From positions 1-64,000 of the forward strand of contig CAYIYM010000011.1 of NCBI GenBank assembly GCA_964367685.1: a stretch of DNA of 64,000 nucleotides, given 5' to 3'. The notes beneath the pieces were generated by a model, which was given only the letters and a program-made list of their open reading frames with translations, ran no database searches and had not been told where the DNA came from. Position 1 is the first letter of the stretch. Every line of letters begins with the position of its first letter. The DNA is from CAUPWF01 sp964367685. Its GTDB lineage: Bacteria; Bacillota; Clostridia; Lachnospirales; Lachnospiraceae. Both the position numbers and the translations under genes were made by a program. Shown here piece after piece: positions 8,132 to 17,603 of the stretch.

Positions 8132-10465
8132 CTATTTTCCCTCTCCTGGTTTCGTTGTCATCAATTGATACAGCTCCGTATCCTTTGGAAACTTATTGGC
8201 AAATGGAACTAACGAACTTCCTACCTTAATAAGCCCATGACCTGCTTCAGCATTCGTAATATAGGACATCTGATTCTCTGAAATATTTAGTAGCTCCCCT
8301 AACTTCTGTCGATCTGTAGACGCTTGGTTTAGCATAACAATAAATTCCGAGTTTGCCAGCATTGTCCTTGCAGTATGGCTTTGTAACAAGTCATCTACGT
8401 TTTGTGTAATTCCTGTAGCATATGCGCCGTACTTTCTTACACGCTTCCATAACGTAAAGAGGAAGTTTGCAGAGTACTCATGTTGAAATAACAAATAGAT
8501 TTCATCAATAAATATAAAGGTACTACGTCCCTTGGCTCTATTTTGCGTAATTCGATTCAATATAGAATCAAGAACTACTAACATCCCAATTGGCATCAAT
8601 TGCTTACCTAGATCTAGGATGTCATAACAAATCAAGCGGTTATTAGTGTCTACATTGGTATGCTTCGCAAAGGTGTTCAGGGAGCCGTGGGTAAACAATT
8701 CAATGGCCAGTGCAATCTCTTTTGCCTCTGGCTCCTCTTGTTCTAGAAGCTCTTTTCTAAAATCTTGTAGCGTTGGTGGATCACCTTTGTAGTCATTCAA
8801 TTGAAAGTTACGATATACATTTGCAGTACAACGATCAATCAGAGATTTTTGTTTTGCCCCCATACTGGCTCCACCTATTAGCTGTTCACAAAGAGAAAGA
8901 ATAAACTCTGATTTTAATATAACTGGATTAGCTCCATCTCCATATTCTCGATTCATATCCATAGCATTGATATGAGTATCTGATGTGGCTGACACACGAA
9001 TTACTTCTCCCTCAAAAGCCTCCACCAATTTGGAATATTCTCGTTCCGGATCAATAATAATTACATCTGCATCCGAAGCCAATACTTGATTGATTGCTTC
9101 ACTCTTAGCTGAGAAGGATTTCCCCCCTCCTGACACACCTAAGATAAATGCATTTCCATTTAGCAATTGCTTACGATCTGCAATAATCATATTTTTACTA
9201 ATTACATTTTGCCCATAATAGATCCCTTGCTCATGATAAATATCTTGCACTTGAAATGGCATAAAGACTGCTAAAGCCTCCGTTGTTAACGTACGAAAGA
9301 TATCAATCTTCCTCGTTCCAAAAGGTAATACTGTATTCAATCCATCCATTTGCTGAAAACGCAAGATACCTAATTGACATAAGTTCTTTCGTCCTGTTGT
9401 AAGGATTGCCTCTGTATCTTGATCTAATTGCTTCTTTGTATCTGCTGTGTGTACCACAGTAACCACTGCCACCAACATACGTTGATCCCTTGTAGTAACA
9501 TCATCTAAGAACTCTTTCATTTCTTTTTTCTGTTGTTCCATATCGTATGGTACTGTCGCTGAAAAGTTGTTGTTTGTATTTTGTCGTCTCTGCCAATTCG
9601 TAATATTCGTCTCCACACCAAGCAGGCGATTCGTCGCATCTTGAACTGCTTCATCTGTGGGAACTGGGATTACATCGATGGATAACATTAGATTACGATT
9701 GAGACTGGTAAGGTCTGCTACTATAGTATCTTCGATATAAGATGCATATTCTTTTAAGAACAAAATACGTCCATAACGATCTCCCATCTTAAAGTAGTCA
9801 TTCTTAAATTCCATTGTGTCTGGGCAGATATAATCTTTAAAATGATGTCCCTTTCTCAGTATTTCTTTGAAGTCAAATTCATAGGCACTCTCCTCACCTT
9901 TGCGATAAAAGTCGTGTAGGATACGTAATCTTTCTTTTGTATCTAATTCCACGCATTTGCTACCTAGTTTATTGAAGTGCGATATTAACTCTGCTCCAGC
10001 ACGAGCAAAGTACACCCTTGCTTCTTCAATGTTTTTCTTATGAATAGAAATCGTAATATACTTATCTTGAATATATTCATTTCCACCACTCGCTTTTTCT
10101 AGTAACATCTCATTGTACTCTCCACGATATTTGTCCAAGCCGTCATGCTGTTCTTTCATCAGCATGTCTTTTTCAAATGCAGCACGGTTCAATTTCTTAT
10201 TATTGATTGTTATCTTCGTTGTTGCTCCATTGTCAAAGGCATTCAATACTTCTGAGTAATCTAAAAACATCACTTCCTTATCTGCTTTTGATGCCACTGC
10301 ATAGTTGATATCGGTGAAACAAAATACCTTTGAATACTTATCTCTTCCTACTCGGAAGATTCCATCTTCATAAATTACTTGTATTGGTAATACATCTTGT
10401 ACCCCTTTTGGAATTCTAAATATCTCTTTATCTTGCTTCATCACTGTTTTTAATGTTTTAATCAT
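8132..10465 (-). CDS. VirB4-like conjugation ATPase (CD1110-like)
   Basis: The ATPase that powers assembly and substrate transport of the type IV secretion channel, acting at the inner face of the membrane. The N-terminal 400 residues are the VirB4/TraE-type domain. Then come Walker A GVSGGGKS (443-450), an IIIDPEREY segment (469-477) and Walker B STFIFIDEIYLLF (648-660). At 777 aa it has the normal family length. It follows prgI by 16 nt and precedes the sortase by 4 nt. All motifs look intact. Confidence 0.95.
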   Translation of the reverse strand: MIKTLKTVMKQDKEIFRIPKGVQDVLPIQVIYEDGIFRVGRDKYSKVFCFTDINYAVASKADKEVMFLDYSEVLNAFDNGATTKITINNKKLNRAAFEKDMLMKEQHDGLDKYRGEYNEMLLEKASGGNEYIQDKYITISIHKKNIEEARVYFARAGAELISHFNKLGSKCVELDTKERLRILHDFYRKGEESAYEFDFKEILRKGHHFKDYICPDTMEFKNDYFKMGDRYGRILFLKEYASYIEDTIVADLTSLNRNLMLSIDVIPVPTDEAVQDATNRLLGVETNITNWQRRQNTNNNFSATVPYDMEQQKKEMKEFLDDVTTRDQRMLVAVVTVVHTADTKKQLDQDTEAILTTGRKNLCQLGILRFQQMDGLNTVLPFGTRKIDIFRTLTTEALAVFMPFQVQDIYHEQGIYYGQNVISKNMIIADRKQLLNGNAFILGVSGGGKSFSAKSEAINQVLASDADVIIIDPEREYSKLVEAFEGEVIRVSATSDTHINAMDMNREYGDGANPVILKSEFILSLCEQLIGGASMGAKQKSLIDRCTANVYRNFQLNDYKGDPPTLQDFRKELLEQEEPEAKEIALAIELFTHGSLNTFAKHTNVDTNNRLICYDILDLGKQLMPIGMLVVLDSILNRITQNRAKGRSTFIFIDEIYLLFQHEYSANFLFTLWKRVRKYGAYATGITQNVDDLLQSHTARTMLANSEFIVMLNQASTDRQKLGELLNISENQMSYITNAEAGHGLIKVGSSLVPFANKFPKDTELYQLMTTKPGEGK

Positions 10466-10481
10466 GGTTCTTCATTCTCCT

Positions 10482-10859
10482 TTATTTTCTCTTTTCTTTT
10501 CTATTCTTTTTCTTGTTTTTACGCTTTCTATCTTCTTCTGTTTTGTATAGCTCATAATAAATATTAGTGCTACGCATTGTTAGTCTTCTTGGCATCAAGA
10601 TCTCAGACTTGATCCAAGCAACCAAAAACTTCTCAGCGGACATTCCGTTGTACTTCACAAACCCCAATAAGGCAAATGGCACCGCACCGACTACACATAC
10701 CCATGAGACAACTTCTGTCCCAAGCATAGGTTTCAAAAGAAAATACAAACTCACAGTCGTAATGCACGCTAAAAGTGAAAAAATGAACTGTCTCAAGGAC
10801 AATCCAAAAAACATCGACTCTTTATAGTCTCGAATCTCTTTATTAATTTTTACTTCCAT
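10482..10859 (-). CDS. PrgI-family conjugation membrane protein
   Basis: A small membrane component of the Gram-positive conjugation channel, comparable in place and size to VirB3. Two hydrophobic segments lie at about residues 25-45 and 50-70, after a short N-terminus starting MEVKINKEIRDY. The C-terminal tail is very basic (Lys/Arg-rich last 15 residues). It sits directly before virB4, as in related elements, with a good ribosome site (AGAGGAGAA) before its ATG. Function is inferred from family and position. Confidence 0.85.
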   Translation of the reverse strand: MEVKINKEIRDYKESMFFGLSLRQFIFSLLACITTVSLYFLLKPMLGTEVVSWVCVVGAVPFALLGFVKYNGMSAEKFLVAWIKSEILMPRRLTMRSTNIYYELYKTEEDRKRKNKKKNRKEKRK

Positions 10860-10875
10860 ATTCTAATTCTCCTCT

Positions 10876-11712
10876 TTATAATCCCATCATTTCTCTTATT
10901 ACTCGATCTGACATCTTTACTGTTCCAACTAAAACAAGCATATTAAACACAAGCTCCCCAATATACGACCATACTTGCGTGACTGCCGATGCATTCCCAT
11001 CCACAACTGGTGGACTTGATGCAAAAAGCGAAAAGATAACGCAAGCCAATACAATTACCGTTCCTTCTAACAAGACCGCACAGTATGACTTTATGAAACT
11101 TTTCCCTACACTTTGTGATGGTTCCCCTGCAAATGTTGATATTGGAATAGGTGCAAGCGCCGTATACATATATAGCTTAAAGAAACGTCCATATACCGTC
11201 ATTATCAAAATAAACGATAGTACAGTAATGAACAAACTTCCAATCAATGCTACTGCCCACAATGGGATACTCTCCATAAACCCACACTCTTCAATGGCGA
11301 TAACCATCTCACTTGGAAGCACCATTTGATTCGTCGTTCCTATACCTGCTGTTTGAATTATCTTCCCAATGATTCCTTGTACAATATTAAAGAGTGCCAA
11401 CATCAACTCCATTCCATAGGTGATTCCAGCTTTCGCTAAAGCGAATCGAATAAATATTTTAACTACATGCTCTGGTTTCTTAACTTCTACGAAACTTCCA
11501 CAAGTCTTCACAACTCCTGTTATAAAAAATAGTACCAAGAGTGCAAGGCCTATTGCAGACATTGCACCATTGATACTAACAATTACATTCCATATTGTTC
11601 CGCCTTTAAAATTCTCAGGTGTCGTTGTCATCAACACCAAAATCTCGGCTAATTTCTCATTCCAAGTTTCCAGAGCATTTTGTAGATTTTGAACAACCCA
11701 GTTTTCACTCAT
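10876..11712 (-). CDS. VirB6/TrbL-like polytopic conjugation channel protein
   Basis: A 278-residue membrane protein with about six hydrophobic segments, for example around residues 50-70, 95-115, 150-175 and 210-235. In clostridial conjugative transposons the gene here encodes the VirB6/TrbL-like channel subunit. It has no enzymatic motif, as expected. It lies between the Maff2 pilin-like gene and prgI, with short spacers on both sides. The family call rests on topology and gene order more than on motifs. Confidence 0.82.
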   Translation of the reverse strand: MSENWVVQNLQNALETWNEKLAEILVLMTTTPENFKGGTIWNVIVSINGAMSAIGLALLVLFFITGVVKTCGSFVEVKKPEHVVKIFIRFALAKAGITYGMELMLALFNIVQGIIGKIIQTAGIGTTNQMVLPSEMVIAIEECGFMESIPLWAVALIGSLFITVLSFILIMTVYGRFFKLYMYTALAPIPISTFAGEPSQSVGKSFIKSYCAVLLEGTVIVLACVIFSLFASSPPVVDGNASAVTQVWSYIGELVFNMLVLVGTVKMSDRVIREMMGL

Positions 11713-11733
11713 CTACGATCCCTCTCTTTCTTC

Positions 11734-12039
11734 TTAACCTGTAATCAGTGTTAGAATCTCTTTAACGAATACGATGATAATTCCACCACCAACTGTCAAA
11801 AAGCCATTTGCTCTTTGTGATGGATCATGGGATTTCAACGACAAACCTACCTGTAAGATTCCAAACCCTAAAATAATAGTACCAATCGCTCGTACAAATC
11901 CGAATATAAAATCGGATAAGTTATTCACAACAGTAATTGGATCTCCACCTGTTGCATGTGCCGTAATTCCTGTTAATGCAGATACGGAAGCCACCGCTAC
12001 TAAACTTGCATATAAACGAAATGCATGTTTCTTATTCAT
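11734..12039 (-). CDS. Maff2-family small membrane protein, VirB2-pilin-like
   Basis: A 101-residue protein with a signal peptide (MNKKHAFRLYASLVAVASV, then an AHA-type cleavage site near residue 30) and two hydrophobic segments, the layout of Maff2-family proteins and VirB2-like pilins. I chose the ATG at 12039, not the in-frame ATG at 12117, because AAGGAGG stands 8 nt before it and the signal peptide starts there. It lies between virD4 and the VirB6-like gene. A role as channel or pilus subunit is inferred. Confidence 0.82.
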   Translation of the reverse strand: MNKKHAFRLYASLVAVASVSALTGITAHATGGDPITVVNNLSDFIFGFVRAIGTIILGFGILQVGLSLKSHDPSQRANGFLTVGGGIIIVFVKEILTLITG

Positions 12040-12124
12040 CTCTCTTCCTCCTTCCCTTACTGATTTTTCTCTTCTTTCTGTTCTGTTTTTCTTATACATT
12101 CTCATGTTTCCCTCCATATTTTAC

Positions 12125-13963
12125 CTACTCTTTTTTCTCTAATTTTTCTTCTATTTCTTCTTCGGATAATAATTCATACTGTGTGACTGTATCACCCGTT
12201 TCCCCCTTCGTTGCATTGCTACTTATTACAACGTCTTCTTCTAGTACATCAAATATATCCACCTCTTCAATCTGAATATTTGCACACTCAAGAGTAACCT
12301 CTCCATGTCTATATGGCTCTTCCTTTCCATCCGTTGTGTATTTTATAAATGGATGTTTTAAAATATCATATTTCATATCCTTAATTGGTAGTTCCCCTCT
12401 AATAAAGAGAATGGCATATTGATTGTCTAACATTCTTACTTCATCAGGTGTTAAAAGCTCTCTTCCGCTGGTCTGATAATTCGTTGAGAAATTCCCACTT
12501 CTTCCACTACTTTTCCCATAGGTGTTGGTATCAATCGTTTCTTTCCCCAAGAGTTCTGAAACATATTTATGAGTCCCTTGCTCGTTTCCTCCAAGATAAA
12601 GAAATTCATCGCAGTTACCTACGATGGATTCCCATTGCTTCTCGAATAAGGCTTTTAGCTGTGCCAAGTTTTGCAAGATAATACTAACGGATACCCCTCT
12701 TGAACGCATTACTGATAAGATCTTATCGAAGTCATCTGGTAAACTCACGTTCGCAAATTCGTCCATCAATAAATGAACTGGGATTGGCAAGCTTCCACCA
12801 TGAATATGATCAGCAACATAAAATAATTGCTGAAATAGCTGGGTATATAATATGGACACTAAAAAATTGAAACTCGAATCATTGTCAGGAATCAAGGCAA
12901 ATAGTGCTACCTTTTTATTTCCCATAGATTGGAGTTCCAATTCATCTGTAATCGTTAAATTAGCAAGACCTTCTAAGTTAAACTTTTCTAGTCTTGCTAC
13001 TAATGTGATCTGAATGGACTTTAGTGTTTTCGCAGAACCCGAGTGATACGCATGATAATATTTCAGTGCTATGTGATCTGGTTGAATAGATGCTAAATCC
13101 GAGAACAAAATATCCAATGCTGTCGGACAAGGATCATCTTCATCTTCGATTGCTCCTGCTCGAAGCATTTCCATGACCATTGGGAAATTTTGCTCTTCTT
13201 CAGGTGCCTCATAATGCAAATAAAATATAAGTGCTAATAACAGCATTGATGCTGCAGTATCCCAAAAGGGATCATTGCTTTGAGAGCCCTTGGGGGTTGT
13301 TGACTTGAATAAATTTGTTACCAGCTTTTGTACATCGTTGTCATTTTTAAGATAAACAAATGGATTATAACAATGACTTTTCTCCATGGTAATCAAATCA
13401 AGTACTTTTACCTCATACCCTTTTGATTCTAGTAGTCGTCCAGTATCTCTAAGCATTTCTCCCTTTGGATCTAGGATTACAAAAGAAGTATTGCATTGCA
13501 TCAAATTAGGTTTACAGAAAAATCTAGTTTTTCCTGCACCCGAACCACCACACACTAAGGTATTTAGATTCCTTCTATGCTTCTTTCCATTTAACCCAAT
13601 TCCAACATTCTGCGTCAGTAATTTGTTTTCTTCTCGTGAACTTTGACTATACTTTCGATTAATAGTGCTAGCTCTCCCCCACTTTGCCGAACCATGTTCT
13701 TCCCTCTTTCGATAATTCTTTTGGGAGGAAATCATAATACCACAGGCACCAAGATACACTAGTAGAAATAATAAAATCATTCGTCCGCTTTCTTTATGCC
13801 ATTGGAGGGAAAATGGATCTTCCATGCTTGTAGCCAATTGTTGTGTAATCCCAAGCAATCCTTCACCTGCAGCTGGTGCTACTTTGATTGCCAACCAAAC
13901 AACTGGAAGAATTCCAATTCCCATAATCCCATAAAGTTCAATTCGTTTACTATCTTGTGTCAT
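12125..13963 (-). CDS. VirD4/TraG-type coupling protein
   Basis: The type IV coupling protein is a membrane-bound ATPase that takes the relaxase-DNA complex to the secretion channel. Two N-terminal membrane segments (about residues 12-30 and 62-80) are followed by Walker A GGSGAGKT (139-146) and Walker B VHLLMDEFANV near residue 395, with the usual ILQNLAQL segment after it. I prefer the ATG at 13963, with AAAGGTAG just upstream, over an in-frame TTG at 13981; this gives 612 aa. It overlaps the preceding small gene by 14 nt, suggesting coupled translation. Confidence 0.95.
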   Translation of the reverse strand: MTQDSKRIELYGIMGIGILPVVWLAIKVAPAAGEGLLGITQQLATSMEDPFSLQWHKESGRMILLFLLVYLGACGIMISSQKNYRKREEHGSAKWGRASTINRKYSQSSREENKLLTQNVGIGLNGKKHRRNLNTLVCGGSGAGKTRFFCKPNLMQCNTSFVILDPKGEMLRDTGRLLESKGYEVKVLDLITMEKSHCYNPFVYLKNDNDVQKLVTNLFKSTTPKGSQSNDPFWDTAASMLLLALIFYLHYEAPEEEQNFPMVMEMLRAGAIEDEDDPCPTALDILFSDLASIQPDHIALKYYHAYHSGSAKTLKSIQITLVARLEKFNLEGLANLTITDELELQSMGNKKVALFALIPDNDSSFNFLVSILYTQLFQQLFYVADHIHGGSLPIPVHLLMDEFANVSLPDDFDKILSVMRSRGVSVSIILQNLAQLKALFEKQWESIVGNCDEFLYLGGNEQGTHKYVSELLGKETIDTNTYGKSSGRSGNFSTNYQTSGRELLTPDEVRMLDNQYAILFIRGELPIKDMKYDILKHPFIKYTTDGKEEPYRHGEVTLECANIQIEEVDIFDVLEEDVVISSNATKGETGDTVTQYELLSEEEIEEKLEKKE

Positions 13964-14147
13964 TACTACCTTTTTCCACAACTTTGATTTTCTTTTGAGG
14001 TGCTGTTCCCACTTTGATCAACAACTCATTTACTGCATCTGGATAGCGCCCTTCATTCAACAAACGATTGCGCTCATTGTTCAGTGTTCTCATGATTAAC
14101 CCCTGCTCTGTACTATCAAGTGCCAGATAAAATTTTACTGTTCTCAT
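13950..14147 (-). CDS. Small conserved element protein, paralogue of the gene at 34957-35130
   Basis: A 65-residue protein of unknown function. It shares a pattern with the product of 34957-35130: an aromatic start, a Glu followed by a LI segment, RN.L...G.Y.D.V, LLIK and a basic end of the type KKIKVV/KKLKVI. It ends inside the start of virD4 and starts 6 nt after the ArdC-like gene, so it belongs to the transfer operon. The size and basic tail would fit a small DNA-binding or regulatory protein, but no known motif supports this. Confidence 0.8.
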   Translation of the reverse strand: MRTVKFYLALDSTEQGLIMRTLNNERNRLLNEGRYPDAVNELLIKVGTAPQKKIKVVEKGSNDTR

Positions 14148-14153
14148 CTATTC

Positions 14154-15038
14154 CTACCTTTCCACATCCCTGTTTTTCTTTTGCTTCTGTAGCCTTGCGT
14201 ATAATTCAGAGTTGATTTTTCCTTGTAGTTCACTCATCACATTTTTTATACGACTCAAGTCACCTCGAACAACCTTTGGCTCCATTCCTTGCCATTTGCT
14301 CTGCATTTTCTGTAGCGAAAGCTCCACTCCTTCTACTCCATATTTTCTACATAACATATAGCCTATACATCTTGCCTCTTCCTGAAATTCTTGACGTTTA
14401 TATGGCTTCATTCCCATTGCCATTTGAGCATGTCCTAATTCCACTGCAATCGATTTTATAATTTCTTCTGGGGTACCTGCATCTCTTCTTACGTACAAAG
14501 TTTCTTTTTGATCATTGTAGTAAGCAAGGGCTTGAATAATTGGAATTTCTTGCACCGATTGAATCTCTACTGGTACAATATCAAGCATACTAATCATGAC
14601 CTGTTTCATATCATAACTTCTTTTTTCCTCGCTCTTTTTTTCCGTTGTTTGCTCTATATCAAATACCTTTTTTATATTATAGGAAATACCATCACTGCCA
14701 TCTGCTTTGGTATATTCAACTGGCTCTAGGATCTGAATGCTCTTCTCTCCTTTTTTGATTGCGATCCCATCTTCTCCCCACTCACCAAATGTTTTTATTT
14801 TCTTGGCCTTTGGTCTTTGTTCACTAATGAGTAATGCATTTACTACCGAATATCGATCCATATTGCTCTGGGTATCTAAATACTGCTTTAGCTTATCTGG
14901 ATGGTTTGCTACCTCCATTGTAATACGATCAATGCGTTCATAAATCTCCTGTTTCTCAACTTTCTTTGCTTCCGCATATGCTTCCTTACTTAATCTTTGG
15001 AAGCCTTCTTTTTTCTTAGATTTAAAGTCATTTGTCAT
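14154..15038 (-). CDS. ArdC/LtrC-like protein with degenerate zincin-type C-terminal domain
   Basis: The N-terminal 120 residues resemble the single-strand-DNA-binding N-terminal domain of ArdC antirestriction proteins and of LtrC-like proteins in conjugative elements: YSVVNALLISEQRP is followed by W...G..IKKGEKSI. The C-terminal half looks like an ImmA/IrrE-type metallopeptidase fold (IKSIAVELGHAQM), but the HExxH motif is absent, so protease activity is unlikely. It lies 3 nt after pcfB and 6 nt before the small gene upstream of virD4. It may protect or escort the transferred strand; this is inferred from the family. Confidence 0.72.
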   Translation of the reverse strand: MTNDFKSKKKEGFQRLSKEAYAEAKKVEKQEIYERIDRITMEVANHPDKLKQYLDTQSNMDRYSVVNALLISEQRPKAKKIKTFGEWGEDGIAIKKGEKSIQILEPVEYTKADGSDGISYNIKKVFDIEQTTEKKSEEKRSYDMKQVMISMLDIVPVEIQSVQEIPIIQALAYYNDQKETLYVRRDAGTPEEIIKSIAVELGHAQMAMGMKPYKRQEFQEEARCIGYMLCRKYGVEGVELSLQKMQSKWQGMEPKVVRGDLSRIKNVMSELQGKINSELYARLQKQKKNRDVER

Positions 15039-15041
15039 CTC

Positions 15042-15773
15042 TTATCTCACTTTCTCTTTCTTTTTCATGTTTGTTGCTAGTGGCGATTGCTCTCTACCTT
15101 TTGCTACTTCTTTGTAATTTCTCAACTTTTCTTTTACAGATGGTTTTTGCTCAGTTTTACTAACACCCTCTCTCTTAGATGGCATACTTACCTGCTCTGA
15201 GCCTTGCCTTGACGGAAGGTCTTTCTCCGTTTTGGCTGCTTCGGGGTTTGCTTGCCCTCTCCCTGTTCTTTCACTTGGATCTCTTAGTGCCTCTTCTGCA
15301 ATGATCTCACCTCTTGATTTTTCAGGTTGTTCTTTCGCTTTTTCACTTCGAGTAGTCATATCTCGTTCTACTTCATTTACAATCTGTACCGTTTCTACTG
15401 TTCCAAGTTCAAATCGCTCCATGATTCTTTGAATCTTTGCTGCATCCTCTGCTCTTGAAATAATATCTACTTGAACATTGTCCCCTTTTACACTCTTATC
15501 ACGAAGTACACAGTAAAGCACTCCATACCTCTTCGCCTCGGCTGTAAATTTTTTCAGATCCTTTTGTGGAACTGAAAATACGCTCAATGATTTTCCTGAT
15601 TTAATCATATTGGTAAGTCTTGCTTTACCTTGTGTTTTCTTTTCTTCTTTTAATACTGCTACTAATAAAACAGCCACATGCTTAGCCGCCGTACCACTTA
15701 ATCGAGCTGCTACTTCAATCCCTTCTAGTGATAACCTTACGATCTGCTCTGCTGCATCTCCACCGTTATTCAT
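15042..15773 (-). CDS. PcfB-family (DUF3801) relaxosome accessory protein
   Basis: PcfB proteins link the relaxase-oriT complex to the coupling protein. The first 140 residues form the conserved DUF3801 domain, with G..A..LV.LSLEG.. and AKHVAVLLVAVLKE near the start. The last 100 residues are hydrophilic, rich in Glu, Lys and Ser, and probably disordered. The gene overlaps the relaxase gene by 8 nt, the common PcfB-relaxase arrangement. The family call is good; partner binding has not been tested here. Confidence 0.85.
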   Translation of the reverse strand: MNNGGDAAEQIVRLSLEGIEVAARLSGTAAKHVAVLLVAVLKEEKKTQGKARLTNMIKSGKSLSVFSVPQKDLKKFTAEAKRYGVLYCVLRDKSVKGDNVQVDIISRAEDAAKIQRIMERFELGTVETVQIVNEVERDMTTRSEKAKEQPEKSRGEIIAEEALRDPSERTGRGQANPEAAKTEKDLPSRQGSEQVSMPSKREGVSKTEQKPSVKEKLRNYKEVAKGREQSPLATNMKKKEKVR

Positions 15774-17151
15774 TTATACGGTTCTCCCTTCTATCTTTCT
15801 TACCTTTTCCTTGTTGCAATTCTTCTACCTGTATTTGCATCAGATTACGTGTCATCAATTTGGAACGATCACGGATTCCAATGCAATATTTTTTCTCTGT
15901 TCTCAATACTTTTAATGCATCATTCCATTCACCTACCTTTTCTTTTCGTTTTTCTCGTTCATCTTCTGTAAGTTCTTTTCTTAATTCTTTCCTCACCTCC
16001 TTACGCATCATTTCTATCGCATGGATATTCTGATCTACCAGGGCTTCATGGGCATACAATTCTTCTGACGTATCTATTTTGTACTTACTCATAAATCGAA
16101 CTTCATTTGAAAATTGATCCAGTCTCCTCAAATCATCTTTCAATAAATAATGGAGATATCTCTGATTTCTTGGGTTATTTTTATACTTTGGCAAGTACCC
16201 TAGCTCATAACAATAATGCAGGTACAGTCCTCGCAGACCACCTCGTTTCTTTAACTGTTCCCCCCGAGTCGCTAATTGATATTGCCTTCTTTTCTTCTTT
16301 TTAGAAAATGAAGTAATCTCATGCCACCTCTGTCGATTTTCTTTGATTCGTGCTTCAATTCTTGCATTTGTATACTCATCACCAAGATTTTTAAGACGTA
16401 TTGGTTTCTTACTTCCCTTTGGGGTAACTGTCCAGTACTTTCGGCTTTCACTCAATTGATAGCTATACCCCATTTCTTTAAGTGCATATTGAAATTCTAC
16501 TAACGTTTTACTGTGCGAGATAGCATGGTCTATTGCATCTCGAAGTATGTTATACCTTGTGGGCAACCCTTTTTCATCTTGCTTTTTGAGGTACTGATTT
16601 TTCTTACTTATATCTGGTTCTACTACCGTAGTTAATCCATGTGACCTGCATAATTCATCTACTGTATGACGAAAGCTACACCAGTGCTTTTCTTTATTAC
16701 TTAAACGCTTCCCATCTAAAAAGGAAACGGAATTCACAACGAAGTGACAATGCAAATGTTTGGTATTTAAGTGAGTTGTAACAACTACTTGAAATCGCTC
16801 TCCCCATGTTGCTTTTGCAAATTCCATTCCAATGAACTGACATTGTTCAGGTGTTACTTCATACTCAGCAAAACTAAGATAACCATGATACGCTTGAATG
16901 CCATCTTCCTTTCCAAATTGTTGCTTCACAGTTACGAATTGCTCTCTTGCAATCGCCACTGTGCAATTGATACTATCTGTATAGAATTCCTTCTCTGTTT
17001 TCTCTTCGTCCTTCGCATATACAAGGACATCTTTTAACGCTTGGTAGTCTTCCTCTGGCAATAAATTCTTATCTGTCTTCTCTGGATTAACCACATACTT
17101 TATCACTTGATCTATTCTATTTCTCACTGGCCAAATTTTACTAACTGCCAC
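15766..17151 (-). CDS. Relaxase / mobilisation nuclease (MOBP type)
   Basis: Nicks the transferred strand at oriT and stays attached to its 5' end. The N-terminal 240 residues are the relaxase domain, with the candidate catalytic tyrosine Tyr19 in IKYVVNPEKT and the metal-binding motif HLNTKHLHCHFVVN (residues 127-140). The C-terminal half is basic and helical and probably binds DNA. At 461 aa it is an ordinary length for element relaxases. It follows mobC by 1 nt and overlaps pcfB, so mobC, relaxase and pcfB are translated as one unit just downstream of the candidate oriT. Confidence 0.93.
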   Translation of the reverse strand: MAVSKIWPVRNRIDQVIKYVVNPEKTDKNLLPEEDYQALKDVLVYAKDEEKTEKEFYTDSINCTVAIAREQFVTVKQQFGKEDGIQAYHGYLSFAEYEVTPEQCQFIGMEFAKATWGERFQVVVTTHLNTKHLHCHFVVNSVSFLDGKRLSNKEKHWCSFRHTVDELCRSHGLTTVVEPDISKKNQYLKKQDEKGLPTRYNILRDAIDHAISHSKTLVEFQYALKEMGYSYQLSESRKYWTVTPKGSKKPIRLKNLGDEYTNARIEARIKENRQRWHEITSFSKKKKRRQYQLATRGEQLKKRGGLRGLYLHYCYELGYLPKYKNNPRNQRYLHYLLKDDLRRLDQFSNEVRFMSKYKIDTSEELYAHEALVDQNIHAIEMMRKEVRKELRKELTEDEREKRKEKVGEWNDALKVLRTEKKYCIGIRDRSKLMTRNLMQIQVEELQQGKGKKDRRENRINE

Positions 17152-17152
17152 C

Positions 17153-17479
17153 TTACTTCATCCTCTCTGGACTAAGATACAACCCTTCAATTTTTCTTTG
17201 AAATTGATGCCATCTCTCTACTTCTTCTTGTAATTTTGGTGCATCTACAAAACCAAGGGAATGCGCTTTTGCTGCTAATTGATTCAAGTTATTACTGATC
17301 GTCGAAAGCTCCTTCATATGTTGATAAAATTCCACATCAGGTTTTTCTTTTGGTTCATACCCTTTCAATAACATTCGCACAAGTGCTGCCTCAGATAAGC
17401 ACGCTTGCATACTCTTCATCCGAAGATTGTGAGCTTCCTCCCTTGTACACCAGAATTGCTTCTTTACATTTTTTCTCAT
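17153..17479 (-). CDS. MobC-like relaxosome accessory protein
   Basis: A 108-residue basic protein that begins with a ribbon-helix-helix-like region and ends with the MobC-type helical segment (LSTISNNLNQLAAKAH, about residues 58-73). MobC proteins bind oriT and help the relaxase to nick. It is the first gene after the inverted repeats at 17509-17571 and ends 1 nt before the relaxase gene. The ATG at 17479 has GAAGGAGAAG about 12 nt upstream, a rather long spacing. Confidence 0.87.
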   Translation of the reverse strand: MRKNVKKQFWCTREEAHNLRMKSMQACLSEAALVRMLLKGYEPKEKPDVEFYQHMKELSTISNNLNQLAAKAHSLGFVDAPKLQEEVERWHQFQRKIEGLYLSPERMK

Positions 17480-17508
17480 CTATACTTTCTTCTCCTTCTT
17501 CAGGGGTA

Positions 17509-17571
17509 TTAGGGTCCACCCTAACGAGCATTTACTCTTTATAGGACGTAGGAGTATAAAGAGTCTGCTCG
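17509..17571. other. Candidate origin of transfer (oriT) with nested inverted repeats
   Basis: The 124-bp space between the DUF3846 gene and mobC holds three inverted repeats in a row. TTAGGGT (17509-17515) and ACCCTAA (17518-17524) enclose 2 nt. ACTCTTTATA (17534-17543) and TATAAAGAGT (17555-17564) enclose 11 nt. CGAGCA (17525-17530) and TGCTCG (17566-17571) bracket the second pair. Such arrays directly upstream of mobC and the relaxase are typical of oriT. The nick site is not identified. Confidence 0.65.
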
Positions 17572-17603
17572 CTAAGAATAAACACGTACTCCTCTAAACT
17601 TTT

